NCBI GenBank assembly: GCA_001598975.1 | Contig: BBXU01000672.1 | Coordinates: 1-64,000, forward strand | Direction of reading: 5' to 3' | Length of the DNA: 64,000 nt | Source of the DNA: Parachlorella kessleri | Taxonomy: Eukaryota > Chlorophyta > Trebouxiophyceae > Chlorellales > Chlorellaceae | Shown: piece after piece, positions 44,501 to 57,100 of the stretch | Layout: each line of letters starts with the position of its first letter | Position numbering within the stretch: position 1 is the stretch's first letter | Notes under the pieces: generated by a model | Database searches by the model: none | Seen by the model: only the letters and a program-made list of their open reading frames with translations | What the model was told of the DNA's origin: nothing | Made by a program: the position numbers and the translations under genes

Positions 44501-47500
44501 AGTTTGTTGACTGACCAAGGTACAGAATGCAAGCCAGCCTCGAATCGACAAGGAGCATCTACCACCTATCAGATGCCACCGCATCTTGATGTGCATGCGA
44601 GAAACCCCCTGCCCACCATAGTGCCAAGGTCATGATCCTGTGCTTGTCGTATCCAGTAAGGATGCAGATGGCTGCAGGGCTGGCGCACAAGATCCCTGAT
44701 ACTCTTCCTCTTGCTGATGAGAAAGCCTGCAAGCATGTCCCCCAAATCAGTGAGCCGGCCACGCGGCGCAGCAGAGGGCCTTCTACACAGGTGCGTGGGC
44801 AGCTGGGCAGCTGGCTGCAAGGCACTGGCAAGCAGGAAGTATGCAGCTGACAGGCAGGGTGGGAGCTTGCCTGGCTCATAGCCTAGCATGTTCTCCAGGG
44901 CTGCGTTGGTGTAGACGACCTGGCCCGCTGGGTTGACGGACAACAGACCCAGCTTCTCCGCATGCTCATCTAACTTCAACCTCAGCACACTGCATAAGCA
45001 AGCCTGTTGCGCTCGCTGGGAGTGTATGGGGGTCAATTCATGCGAAATTTACATTAGGCAAGTGTAACAAGCTATGACCGAGCACCATGATTGAAACAAT
45101 TCTCATTGTTAAAGCAGGCCAACTTACATAAGACGGACGTTTTCCGTCCCAGCAAAGCTGGCGCTGCCGGACACAGCGAAGGCTGCACCGTACTTGTGCT
45201 TTAGGGACACCTGTGGAAGCGCATTGCCCAGAACTCAGAGCGGCCCTCTTCTGGTAGCGGCTAGCCCTTGGAAAATGACTCTTTACCCGTCGACACACCC
45301 CTCATGCAGTTTGTGCAATAGCTACAGGCCAGTGCATAACCCAACAACCCCCCCGGCCGTGGATAACACAGGGAGCAAGAATCATAGATGGTACCTGGAA
45401 GGTGTGCTTGGTGGTGCCAAGCTCTATGGCTTTGTACTGCCAGTCTTTGAGCAGGTCTGAGATGTGCTTAAACTCCTGGCCCAGGCCGTCGTCTGCCCCT
45501 ATGCTGCCCACAAACTCCCCATGAAGGTCGGCTGCAGCGTAACCTGACAGATCTCCAAAGCCTGCAGCCAGCACCGCACAGCTCGTGTTCATCATCACAG
45601 GCAGAGCCAAACAGCCCGGTGCAATGTACTGTGAAGTTCACCCAAGTGTTTGCAGTGGTTGAACAAGCACCAACAGCGCTACCACTTGGGGTCAGCATGT
45701 CCACGCCTGGGTGCCGAGGTGCTCGACCGGCCCACCTTTGTTCAGGGCCAGCATGTGCCCCGCAAGGTTGACCCAGAGCAGGGCACTGTCGTTTTCCTCA
45801 TTGATCTGCAGCAGCCATCCATCCCACTCCCTTCCAATTGTGCAATATTATTATTTATGCATCTCACCCGCTGCCCAGCACCCACGCCCTGGGGCCCACC
45901 CGCTGGGCAGCACGAATTGCACCAACCGAGGGACCAGTCTGCTTAGATTATAGACATCAAGCAGCAATTGCACTTGCCGGTTTGAAAACGCCCATATAAG
46001 CCTTGGCCTCGCCCTGCTGCAGTGCCTTGATAGCCAGAGTGACCTGCAAGCATGCCCGAAGAAGTTTTCAGAGCCAGATGAACTCTAGCTGATGATGATG
46101 CTAGCTGAATCCCATACACCAGGACAAGATTGAGATAAATAAAATGCCGGAGGACGCATCAGCGCAGCCTGCAGTGTGTTGTGCTGTCCCCACTCACAGG
46201 GAAGCTGAAACCGTGGGCATGCAGTGCAACGGTTGGAAATGGTGCCTTCCCCACGCGTGTTGCTGTCCCTGCAAAGCAAAGGCATGGAGCAGCAATTCTT
46301 CAGAGGATGCATGCCACCCTGCCAACAACATCAACTTCCACTCCCAGGACCATATTGGTGGGTTGACACGGGAATAGCGGAAGGTGTTGCTGCACTCACA
46401 GGATGCCGTGCCAGATACACCAGGCACGTGCAAGCCTCGCGCCGTAGCCTGGCCCACCTGTCTTCTTCAAGCGCTGAAGGTACTGGTTGTGGTGGGTTGA
46501 GAAGGGCGGGCCCATCAAGGCAGACACGTTCTTGCCCTCGAGCTGGCCCAGCTTGTAGCCAAACATCTCCAGGGCCTTCTTGTTGACTGCAGGAAGGCAA
46601 GTTATGGTTCAGGCTAGCAGGTTGACCAGGGGCAGTGCATACAACAGTCCAAGCCATCTGCCTTAACAAAAGCGCTTCTGCAGCTGACCGCCCAGGTAAG
46701 TCTTGTTTCATCTCTCTTTCCCGGTTCCGCAGCAGCACAGTGGGCGACTTTGCTGCTTTGCCAAAGCTGACTGGCCAGTACACAGCCCAGCACCATGCAC
46801 TCACCAAACTGCATGATGCCCACGTCATTGATGACAACCACCTGCAGCCACACCGATGGACAGGTGTCAGTCTTGCTGCACCTCGCTAGGCCGCCCCATT
46901 TGTATGCCTTCCCTCACGCAAGCTACTACGGAGAGAAGGCGGGTAAGGCAGCACATCTGCTGCGGTTGCACGTGCAACTGTCATAGTCCATAGTAACTCA
47001 CTACGGCCGCTTACCGCATCGATGGCATCGTCCACCATGGCCCCAACTGAGCGGTTCACGGACTCGCCAGCCTCCCCTCCACCCTCAGCACTGCACACGG
47101 AAACACTCTAGCACACGTTTCAACAGAAAGACACCCTGCTGGCTGTGTCAGTGCTCACATGGCACCTGTAGGCATACTCTATCACTCACGCACCTGTCTC
47201 CAAGTGCCAGGTTGTGTGTGCCCTGGGGGGTAGCCTTCTCCAGGCGGGCCGCCTCTGAACGGTAGCGGGCAGCCCGAGAGGGGTTGCTTTTCACAGACTG
47301 CACCAGAAGCATCAGGGGTGAGGCTCAGAGTAGGTAACAGGAGGTCCTGCGGCCCCGGCAAAGCAGCCTAGCCCGCACTAACGAGCAGAAGAGCCCTCAG
47401 CACAACTATGACTGATCATGAGTTGGGACGCGCCTCCAGGTACAGGGCGTAGGCATGTAGCAGCTTGGGGGAGTTGGGGTAGCGGTCAAGCACCTGCATG

Positions 47501-50500
47501 GACCAAGCAGCGGCTGATGGGCGAAACACAACCCACACAACCATGATGCCAGTATCAGGCGCACTATACTCAAACCAAATCACATACATGCCAGGTCATT
47601 GAGCTGCCACCAACTTGCTGCCTAAATGGAGGTGGCTGACTCAAGCAGCTTCGACCAGGCGCACCAGCAACTCACCATCTTGAACGTGCTGTCAGCACGC
47701 TTCTCTGCTCCCTCCATGGTAGCAAACGCTTTTGTCAGGTCACTAAATGCAACATCCTTGCGAACCAACTGCCGCCAAAAGTTGCGGTTGGCCTTGAGAG
47801 CCTGGCGGTGCACGTCCAGCAGTGCCTTGAAATTGTTCTGCAGGCAAGCCCCAGAAAGGTATGAGATGGTATCACAAAGTGGTACCGTGACTGGACAACA
47901 CAGTGACACCTAGCAATGCCAAGCAGTGGATGGACAAACTTGGGAGTAGGTCAACGCGCGCTTCCTGTGGTTGTGAGAGAAACTGGCATGACTAGACAGG
48001 TATCCACGGCCTACCTGGAACTCTACATAAGACAGCAGGTCATGTGAAGACCCATCAGCCCCGCTACCACTCCGCTGTTTCTCCTCGCGGTCCCTGCACG
48101 ACATTGAAAGGAAGGGGCTCAGTATGACAATGGTGACAAGACAATGCCGGCCTGGAGTATTTTTAACCTGCTCTTACCTTCTTGCAAAAGCACCCCGGTT
48201 CTCCCAACCCAGGACGTGCATAAATTCCCCTTGCTGACCAACTGCCCCGGCCCTCCCCCCTCCCACCTGACGAAGATCATGAAGCGCTCGCCCATGCTTG
48301 GCTCCAGCTTCCTTGCCACCTCCAGCAGCCCAGCACCAACCTGCCCGCAAGCCACACTAGCGGCTTGATGCTGCATACTGCAGGGTGCTAGAGAAGCACT
48401 GCAGCTAGCGCTCCCTCTCGATATTACAGGCACTTCTGCATCCGGTGACAAGCAGCGATAGTGGCCAAGCCGCAAAGCGTGCTGTCGCTTACCTGCATGG
48501 CCCCTCGCTGGTGGATGAGGAATGAAGAGTATGCGATATTCAGGTAAGCGGAGTTTGGAAACTGGGCGAGGCCCGCCTTGTACACTGCCTCTGCAGTGCC
48601 AACAGTTGCAGCAGCTAGGTGCAGGTAAGGCACCAGCTAGGTCCACTTTATGAGGAGGGCTTCTGGCAGCAAAGGAAGGATGTGCGGATGGGTTGAGCAC
48701 AGCAGCATCTGAGGGGACAGAGTTGCAAGTGAGTCCTTTCCCGCACCTGCTGTGTCCACCCAGATTGGCATCAAGTCGCCCCACTTGTCCCGGATACGTC
48801 CACAGCGTGCCACAACCTATATATGGTAGCCAGTCACAAATGGTCTGGCTTGCTAGAGATGCAAGTGCCAGTGGACAATTGTTACACTAAACAGCACGAT
48901 GGTGCATTGAGTCTGACTGAAAGCAGCACCAAGGGGCCCCTTACATACCTCGCATGCTACGCTTGCTTCAGCTGCTGTACACCTGCTGACGTCTACCTGC
49001 TTCCACATGTCAGAGAGCTCACCTCCACCTCCAGCTCGTCTACAAACTTGTGGATGACAGGCTCACACCCGGGCTTGAGCGCCATGCGGTACATGAGAGC
49101 CACCTAGCGCAGTAAGCAGGCACCAAGGTCAACCGCTAGCCCGGAGGACAGCCATGCTTGTCATCAGAAGATGTTTGCCATCCACATTTGGGGGGGAGGG
49201 GTTGGTGGACAATCAGCCACGTGGTGCACCTCACCTTGTGGGCATGCCGAACTCGCAGGTAGACCATCCCCCACACCAAAGGCAAGACCCACAGAAGACC
49301 TGCAACGGGGTAACAAGGGCTCAAGTCCAAGGACCACCACTTCTGGCCACTTAGGACATATAGTCCAGCAGCATCAGCTCTCCAACACAGCTGTAAGAGG
49401 TTTGCGTTTAGGTGCTGGCCGGGGTGGCGGTCCGACACAAGGCCGCGCCATTTTGAAGTTACGGCCTGGTTGAAGCTGCTAGTTGCAGACAAGTACGGGA
49501 GCCGTACCAAAGATATGACAGCGACCGCTGCAGCACAGTACTCACCGACCCAGACCAGGATGGTGAACACCCGCTTGTCGCTGGACTGAAAGAAGAATGC
49601 CATTAATACAATGAGGAACGATGCCCAGCTTAATGAGGCAAAAAAGGAGGCCTGCGTCGGAACATGAAAAGCTCAAGTGTGTTGGCTAAGGCAGAAGCAT
49701 GCTAGTTCCCACCCTGCAAGTAGGCTCAGTACCAGTGCCACGGGTAACACTAGCGAGATCACTGACCTGAACGCCGTTGATCCAGGCAGTCTGGAAGGGC
49801 ATGTAGCGCACATAGTTGTAGCAGAGGTAAGTCATCATGATAATACATGCAATCCCCTGCAGGGGATAAACAGAACACGTGACGGCCGGCCCTAGTTCAC
49901 ACCACAATGTCTGCTCTTACAGGAATCTGCCAATGTAACCTGAATTTTGGTGTAGCTGGGAAAGATTTCATTAATGAATGTCATCAGGGAAATGAGTGCA
50001 AAGCGCTTGAGGGCGCTCCTACAGCCACACGGTGGGTTATCCGTCAGAGGTTACATGCTAATGGCTATCAACACTTAGGTGCACCCAGCCGGAGCTCCAG
50101 CCCTGACAACACGTGCTGACCCCGTGACTCATCGCTGACCAGACCCTGGGCATACCTGTTATGGGCCTGGGAGCTCAGCTCTTCACTGAGTGGGTCTAAC
50201 TCTGAGTTAGCCACCGCAAGGAAGTACGCCATCCCCATAGCCAGCAACTGCAAGGGAGCCAACCCAACCCAACATCACATTACCAGTCCAACTCGAGACC
50301 ACTTTGTAAGGCCCTGCACACCTGTCACCTGTCAGCCATCCATCAGCGCACACTCTCATACTCACCGAAGCGGAGGTGGAGATGACAATGATTACCAAAT
50401 GGGGCATTGTAAAACACATAACACTGCGAAACTTCTGCAGGTCACACAGCCAGCAAGTGTTGGGAAGCCACTCCGCCCCCTGCGCGGGGTGCAAGTCCTG

Positions 50501-52087
50501 ACACTCTTCTCTGCGGGGGTTGAGCAGGCAGGTAGCGCACCTCATTGACCTTGACCGGGTTGTAGTACGTACAGTCCAGCGCAATCACAAATATACCAAG
50601 GGTACTGATGTAGAAGAGCTCGAAGAAAAAGCTCACTGCTAGCTTGAGGACTTTGATAGGCCTGCACAATACTTGCAGCCCTCCATCACCAATTTCTTCA
50701 CTTCTGCCTGCTGATAATCATGAGCCGAGGCATAATGTGTGTAATCAACATGTGTGCTGTGCCAGCAAAAAGCTCACCATACGTAAGGGAAATGGTTCCG
50801 CTTAAAGTTGATACCCACAAAGACACAAAGCGCAGCGGACACAAGTAAGAAGCCAGCAAGGGTGAAGAAAATGCCCAGATAAATGTTGTAATCTGCACAT
50901 GGAGGGGCCCATGCCAACATCTGTTTAGCCTCGTCAGCAACACGCTCTAGCAGGCTGCATGCTTATAGTAGTGTAGGAGGAGCTTGGAAGGCAAGTATGA
51001 GTGAAAGCCTTAACTAGATAGACTTACTCCCATTGATCAGTCCAGTGCCATGCGGGAACAGATTTGTGAAACAGACCCAGCTGAGCCACTTCCAATACCT
51101 GCGGTGCACTGGCAGAGGCTGGTTGCAATGCTCACGCAATTGCTCTGGCGGAACAAGCACATGTGTGCAAGCAGTGTAGGAGGGCGAACATGGCCACTAT
51201 TCTGGCCATGAACGCCGCCCGTTGTGTCGCACTGGCTCCAGGATTCCACAGCGTCCAGTAGCGGGCCATTCCGCATGGCAGGCTTACCATGCGTAGAAGT
51301 TGAAGTTCCAGGGGAAGTTGTTGCCGATGAAAAAGACCGCTAGCTGCAAGGGTATATCATTCCCTATGCTTACAGTACTACAACTGCCACGCCTCCCCTG
51401 GTTATACCCATCGGCGCAGGTGGGCCCCCGTCGTCCGGCCACACCCGCAGCTTTTTATCATCTGCCCCAGACCGGCGTGCCAGCATGGTTCGGGAATGGA
51501 TCGGCCTTTAGGAGATGCACATGCGGAGCAACAGAGAGATACCCACCTGCAGGTAGTCCAGGATCATAGCAGACACCACAAACCTCCAGCCCTCAGTCAA
51601 GCGCTCCTTCGAAAGAGTGTACAGCACACCAAAAACTGCCTCCTGCACACGGCAAACAGCGCAGTATACGAAGCATGCGAACGCCCAAGGGCCAGTTTAG
51701 AGCACCTGTCGTGATGCTGTCGGGCGTAACGTAGTTGCCGTGCTATGACAACAGGCAAGACTGGACCTGCGCTGCTCGCTGGACGACTCTGCTGGCCCAC
51801 CTGGAGGCTGCCCTGCTGCGTGAGAAGTTCCGTGGAGGAGAAGCCCTCCTCTTGGCCGTGCTGCCGCTCTCCGCCCCCGCTGCCTGCTCGCAAGCCTCAA
51901 ACGTGAGCTGGACCATACAAGGAGCACTGGCAAGCTGGCGACAGCGCCCTCTGCCACCGGTCCTTTGCATAACGCCTTGCCAAAGCTGAGCCCTTGCACC
52001 TTGATCATGGTCGCCTCCAGTGCTGCCGCCGCCCTCCGAGTCAGCGACGCCAGAGCCAGCACTGGAGAAACTGTTTTGCCGCTGCAT
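35513..52087 (-). CDS. TmcB-like (tiny macrocysts family) membrane protein 1: TM region, TmcB/TmcC TPR domain, PAS domains, C-terminal TM region
   Basis: A many-exon gene of about 16.5 kb. From the N-terminus: probable ATG at 52087 (MQRQNSFSSAGSG); membrane segments at 51.66-49.23 kb (AVFGVLYTLSKERLTEGW, LAVFFIGNNFPWNF, YLGIFFTLAGFLLVSAALCV, FLIVLMAFFFQSSDKRVF). The TmcB/TmcC TPR block lies at 49.11-47.19 kb (AGLAQFPNSAYLNIAYSSFL, ALLDVHRQALKANRNFW, AFATMEGAEKRADSTF, LDRYPNSPKLLHAYALYLE). PAS domains lie at about 46.85-44.1 kb (NKKALEMFGYKLGQLEGKNV, then PPFSTHHNQYLQRL; later KLGLLSVNPAGQVVYTNAAL, MLGYEPGK). Further membrane segments lie at about 41-36.5 kb. Green algae have many such proteins; their role as membrane sensors is inferred from the PAS domains. 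The exact start and the last exon (frame ends at 35513 after KSYQEKMRHH) are uncertain. It is the downstream copy of a tandem pair. Confidence 0.82.
43200..43275. repeat. Two tandem 39-bp units in an intron of TmcB-like gene 1
   Basis: The unit starts CCACAGTTCTCCTTGAACAG and is repeated at once (43200-43238, then 43239-43275). It lies just past a donor-like CTGCCG|GTGAGG on the minus strand, so it is probably intronic. A recent slippage duplication, absent from gene 2. Confidence 0.85.
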
Positions 52088-54104
52088 TGCACTACGCCGG
52101 CCCTAACAGGCCACCAGATGTTCCCCACCAGAATCCGGTGGGAACCAGCCAACTTATCAACCCACAGATAGCCTAGCCGTCACTCATCCGAAAGGAGCTG
52201 ACATAACAGGAAACAGGCAGCTTTGCGTCTCCCATAAACTTCAGTATAACTAACATTAGATCTGTGTTTGGCAAGTTTGACAAGTATGTGCTGACGTAGA
52301 CCGACGTGGCAAGATTCAATTGCCATTCCCTCGATTCCCACCCTTGTGCTTCTCGGTCGTCATATAGTCAACGTATAGGTGGTTTCGTACGAGATGAATG
52401 ATTCCCGAAAGTTCCCGAGAGGCACCCAGGATGATTGATCACCACACGTTGGAAGGGCTAGAACTCCAGCCCCCACCCCGTCCAGTATATTGCAGTCAGG
52501 TATCGACCCAGCCGCCCATGTATGTTTCCCCCAGCACGCTTCGGGATTGATGAACTATCCTGCTTTGCACCAGCCTCTTCCTATGGCCTGCCTGCCTGGG
52601 CTATGTGGGACCACCTGCTAAAAACGTAAAAAAACTGCCTCCTCCCTTTGCCTGCAACCTGCTCAGTGGCAAATGAAGCTTGCTTGCAGCATAATAGAGA
52701 CTTGCTGCAGGGAGCAAGTCCACTTGCTCCACGGAGCCTCTTCTGTGAGCACATTTGCTGTGTGCGGCCAAGGCGGCGCAAACTGCGATTCTACAATCCC
52801 GCAGGGCATGCACTGAATGTGTTTCGGCCCTTATTGACACCAGCTCTGGGCCACCAAAGCTAGCAGCCATATACAACCCACATGCAGGCTGAGCACCTTG
52901 CGCCCCTGCGGTTGCTGTGCCCTCCAGGGGCCGGTGCTGACTACGGGTTAGCTTAGGTGACAGACTGACAACAGGATGCCGCCTTGTGTATCTTATTCAA
53001 ATTTGAAATTGAATTTTTGCAAGCAAAGTGTGCTGCTAGTGCACTACAGGCACCACACGACAGTGAGCCTCGGTATTAGCAGAGGGCTGCTCCAATCATG
53101 TTTGTCTGCCTGATGCCAAGCGGCTTGTTGAGGGTGCGATAATAGCGCCCACCGCTATTGGCAGCAGCTGGGAGGTCTAGTGATCCCGTGGCGGCTCATG
53201 TGAGCATCAAGGCAGCGGCATATAACTGTTATTCGTCCCCGGCAAACAGCTGCAAGTTGGGGTGGCAGCACAGCATTGCCTCCAAGAATGGGACACATGT
53301 CATGAGGATCAGCAAGTGGTGTGCTGACTGCTGCCACTCTTAGCCCATTCTGCCTCTGCTGAGTGTGATGGGATGTGATCACGTTAACAAAGTCCTGCTC
53401 TTGAGGTTTCGCTGCAAAGTTGTAAGTTGGGCTACGACACTCAGCTATGACACACAGTGTCAAAGGCACAGGAAACACACAGAAAGGAATAAGGATATAT
53501 GGCAAAGCAGCTGGGGTACAGCAGGGTAGCTGGTCTGCTCCCAGCCTGGCAGGTCACATATCATGCAGTTATGAGACTCAGTTGCGTATGGATGTTGACA
53601 GCTACACTGGTGTAGAGCATCAAGAGCATGCAGCATCACTTAATAACCAGGTCAGCTCGCGTTGCATGCATGAGCAGATGTTGCGGTCACTGCATTGTCG
53701 GGAACCTGCACGGGCAAGTAAAACAGGTTGTTTCTGGTCAAACCCATAAAGATCAATCTAGGGTTGTTGCACAATCAAGGACAAATCGCAGCCAGGAGCC
53801 AGCTGGCTGTCACCGCTGTGCAAAAACCTTCCATTGCCAGCGGCCGCACCACAAATCAGTCAACTCACGAGAAGGAAACCTTGCGGGACAAGCGCCGTGG
53901 GTCTGTCAAGGCAAGGTCACTCTCCTCTGCAGTTCATAAAGCAGTGCTTGTTGCGCCCACTGGCTAAGTTTGTAGTGTGTGGGTGGGTGGGTGGGTGGGG
54001 GGTGGCCCTGCATAGATGCCGCCTAGTGTGAGTCACACGACTCACGCCCCAGCTGTGGCTGTCAGCAGCATCCCATATAGGGTAGTGGCAAGCCAACGCC
54101 AGCT
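52088..54104. other. Intergenic between the two TmcB-like genes
   Basis: About 2 kb holding the promoter of gene 1 and the 3' flank of gene 2. No exon was recognised. A G-rich tract lies at 53981-54002. Confidence 0.55.
53981..54002 (+). repeat. G-quadruplex-type GGGT repeat
   Basis: Four GGGT units followed by a run of six G match the G3-N1 quadruplex pattern. It lies about 100 bp past the proposed stop of TmcB-like gene 2, with the G strand being the non-template strand's complement for that gene. Confidence 0.8.
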
Positions 54105-57100
54105 CTAGAAACGAGCGCTCCTACCTGAGTGATGCCGCTGCATCTTCTCCGTGTAAGTCTTGTATTTGGCAGATACGTCACGAGCGGCCCCTGTGGGGGC
54201 TTCATTGTCCTTGCTGGTGTTCTGGCTGACAACAATGTTCAGCTTGGCAGTCTCGCTGGCCTGCCTGGGGTTTGGAGACACCCTAGCCCTGCCACGGCCA
54301 CAGCAGCCAAACAGCCGGCCTGCAGCAACGGTCAGGAGGCTTGCGGACGGGACGGCATTGATATAGAACGCCCTGTCAACTGTGGAGCGACTGATTCTAG
54401 TGTAGCCAACGGCAGGCTATATCTTGCATTTTCATGCCCAGCTTACCCAAGCTCACAAACAACCCTGCTTGGGTGGCAGGGTGCTGGCCGTCCTCCTCCT
54501 CTTGGTTGGTGCTGCTGAGCACCAGGTATTCAACATTCATTTCGGCAGGGAGCTGAGCCAGCAGTTCGGCCACGCGACGCGACTCCTGCAAGGGGTGCGG
54601 AAGCCAGGGTCACCCAGCCAGCCAGCTCGTGCCTGCCACTCACAGCAACCACACCTCCCGCTTGCAAATGGCCTTTGCAGCTGTCCCTTGCCATGCGATG
54701 CTACGCAAGCGAAAGCTCCGCCTCCCTTATCTCTTGCAGCAACTTACCCTCTTGCTGTGCTGAAGGAATGGCAGCAGCATCTTGAAGTAGACATACAGAG
54801 CTGTAAGCACCCCGACCACCTCGGTTAGCACCTGCACAGGCAGCAGGGGCGCAGCGGGCATTGGGGCAACAAGGTCATTGATATGGGTCATCGGACGCTT
54901 AGCAACCCATGCTTCACGCCTACAGCAGGGCACTGCACTGTGCTAACAGTTGCGGGCACTGCACACAAGGTTTTGGCTCTTGAGCACCTCACCTGCAAAA
55001 TGGTAATGACTGTCATCTGCCCTTGGCCGTCAGACACAAAATTGGCTGTGTTCCTCATGAGGCCGTCCTGCACAGGAGCAGCCGGTGTGGAGAGTTATAG
55101 CAGCGGGACAGAACTCAAGGAAACCTCCATGCAAGCTTGGGCATGAGACATGTGCAGTCACATACGCTGGTGCCGCTAATACATGTGCTGACTTCAACAG
55201 GGCCACATGCACACTCACCTCAAGTGGTTGGCCTTCGCTTGACACATTCCATAGAAAGTCAAACTGAGGCGTGCCGAGGCCGATGTCCACAGCCGGGCGT
55301 ATTGTCTGAAGCTGATAACCATTCAAGAGGAACATGTTGACCAGGTGGTTGAGGCCATTATGGGTATCCTGCACAGATCCAACAGCTTTCATGGTTAAGG
55401 GTCAGATCGGAAGTAGTAAATATTTACAGGTCATTAGGGGAAGGCAACGTTTTGGGGTGGTGGGAACGGCAGGCCAGCACTGCTCAAGTACCCAGGTGAG
55501 TGGGAATGCATTGCATGTGCACTGGCAACCTGATGCAGGTCCCAACTGTCCATAGGTCACCAACCTCATACATAGGATCGCCAGGCGTAAGGCACTGTGA
55601 CGCATTGAGGTTGAGGCACATTTGCCCAAACCAAAGCTTCTCATGCTCATTATTGGACCGCAGAGCGCCATCCAGTCCGAGGGAGGGGTTACCATACAAA
55701 AGCCCTTCTAAGTACAACTTGACTTTGGGCAGGGCGGCGCCAAGCCTGCATTTGGGCAGTTTGGGCCTTAAGCTTACTCACATTCTCCCTTACGGAGATA
55801 TGGCTAAATGCAGGCAGAGAAGGTATGGGTTGTTAACACCCCAATGACGTGTTTCATAGTAGCTTTCGAATGCTGGAGAAACCCCACAGACTCACACTGC
55901 TTGCAGCTGGGTTGCTTCTGACGCAGATGAGGAGAATGCGATGCCAACCGCCTTGTTGTAGACAACATTAACATAGAAGTCAAGCAGCTGAGATGCCACC
56001 AAATTGGCAACCTGCACCTACACACTTGCCCTGTCAGCAATCTGATGAGACCGAGGGTGGATTTCAGCAAGAACAAGCTGCGACCACCCCACCAGAATGG
56101 TGAGCAGGGCCAGTTTGCCAGCTATGGGAACCTTCCCACGATGGATCACGGAGGCCTTGCGAATTCCTGTCCTACCAGCCACACTCACCGCTGCGGTCGT
56201 GCCTCGTAGCTTAACGATCGAAACGGCATAGATCACACATACCAGGATGCCCCAGAGTATGAAGGGCGACATCATGACATAGGCAGCTAGGCCGTTGGTC
56301 CTCTGCAGTCACTTATGGGGTGACAGACTGGGAAGACCTCCCTGTTTGGCCAGCCCCAAGCTGGCAAGTAAGCAGGTGAGTCATTCAGTATCAGAGCTGT
56401 TGCTGTTCCAGAACAAGATCTGGCTCACAATTCATTACTCACCAGTGTCCGCTTGGATGCGGTCAGGTTGAAACCCACTCCAGTCCCGGGGACTGCACCA
56501 CTCCCAGCGTCACCTTGCTGTTGCTCCTGCTGCTGCAAAGCAGCAGGTCAAGGTTTGAGACCAGTTCTCAGCATTGCCATCCACTTAGCGATAGGAGCAA
56601 AGGACTAAGGGACACCCCTGCCAAACCTAGAGGGTCTATTCCGTGGTGTCGACTATACCCCTTGGGCATGCATGGCTGCCGGCCGTTTGATTGCCTAGAA
56701 CCTCACCCCCAGCCAAGTATCGCTCTCCTCATCGTCGCCATCATCAGCATCAGCTGACACCTGCACCTCCCTAGTTGCTAGCTGCATCACCACAGGCCGT
56801 GGCACCGCCTACAGGAAGCATCCCGGTAGAAGGGTTGCTGATGGTGCAGGTGTATGCGAGTGGCAATACGACCCCAACCCACCAGCTAGGCACGGGCACA
56901 AAGGTGTCATGAATGCGAGCCATGCTCACCTGCCACAGAGCATGCCTTGTCTGCAAACGACCCCAGTCACAGGCCACCCAAACCCAACAGGCACGCAGGC
57001 TCCCATGACTATAGGTGTCATACCAGCTACGTCATGACCGTGCAATTGAGCTCCCCCACACTCATTTCTTCCACTCACCAGGAACACGCTGAAGAGCTTG

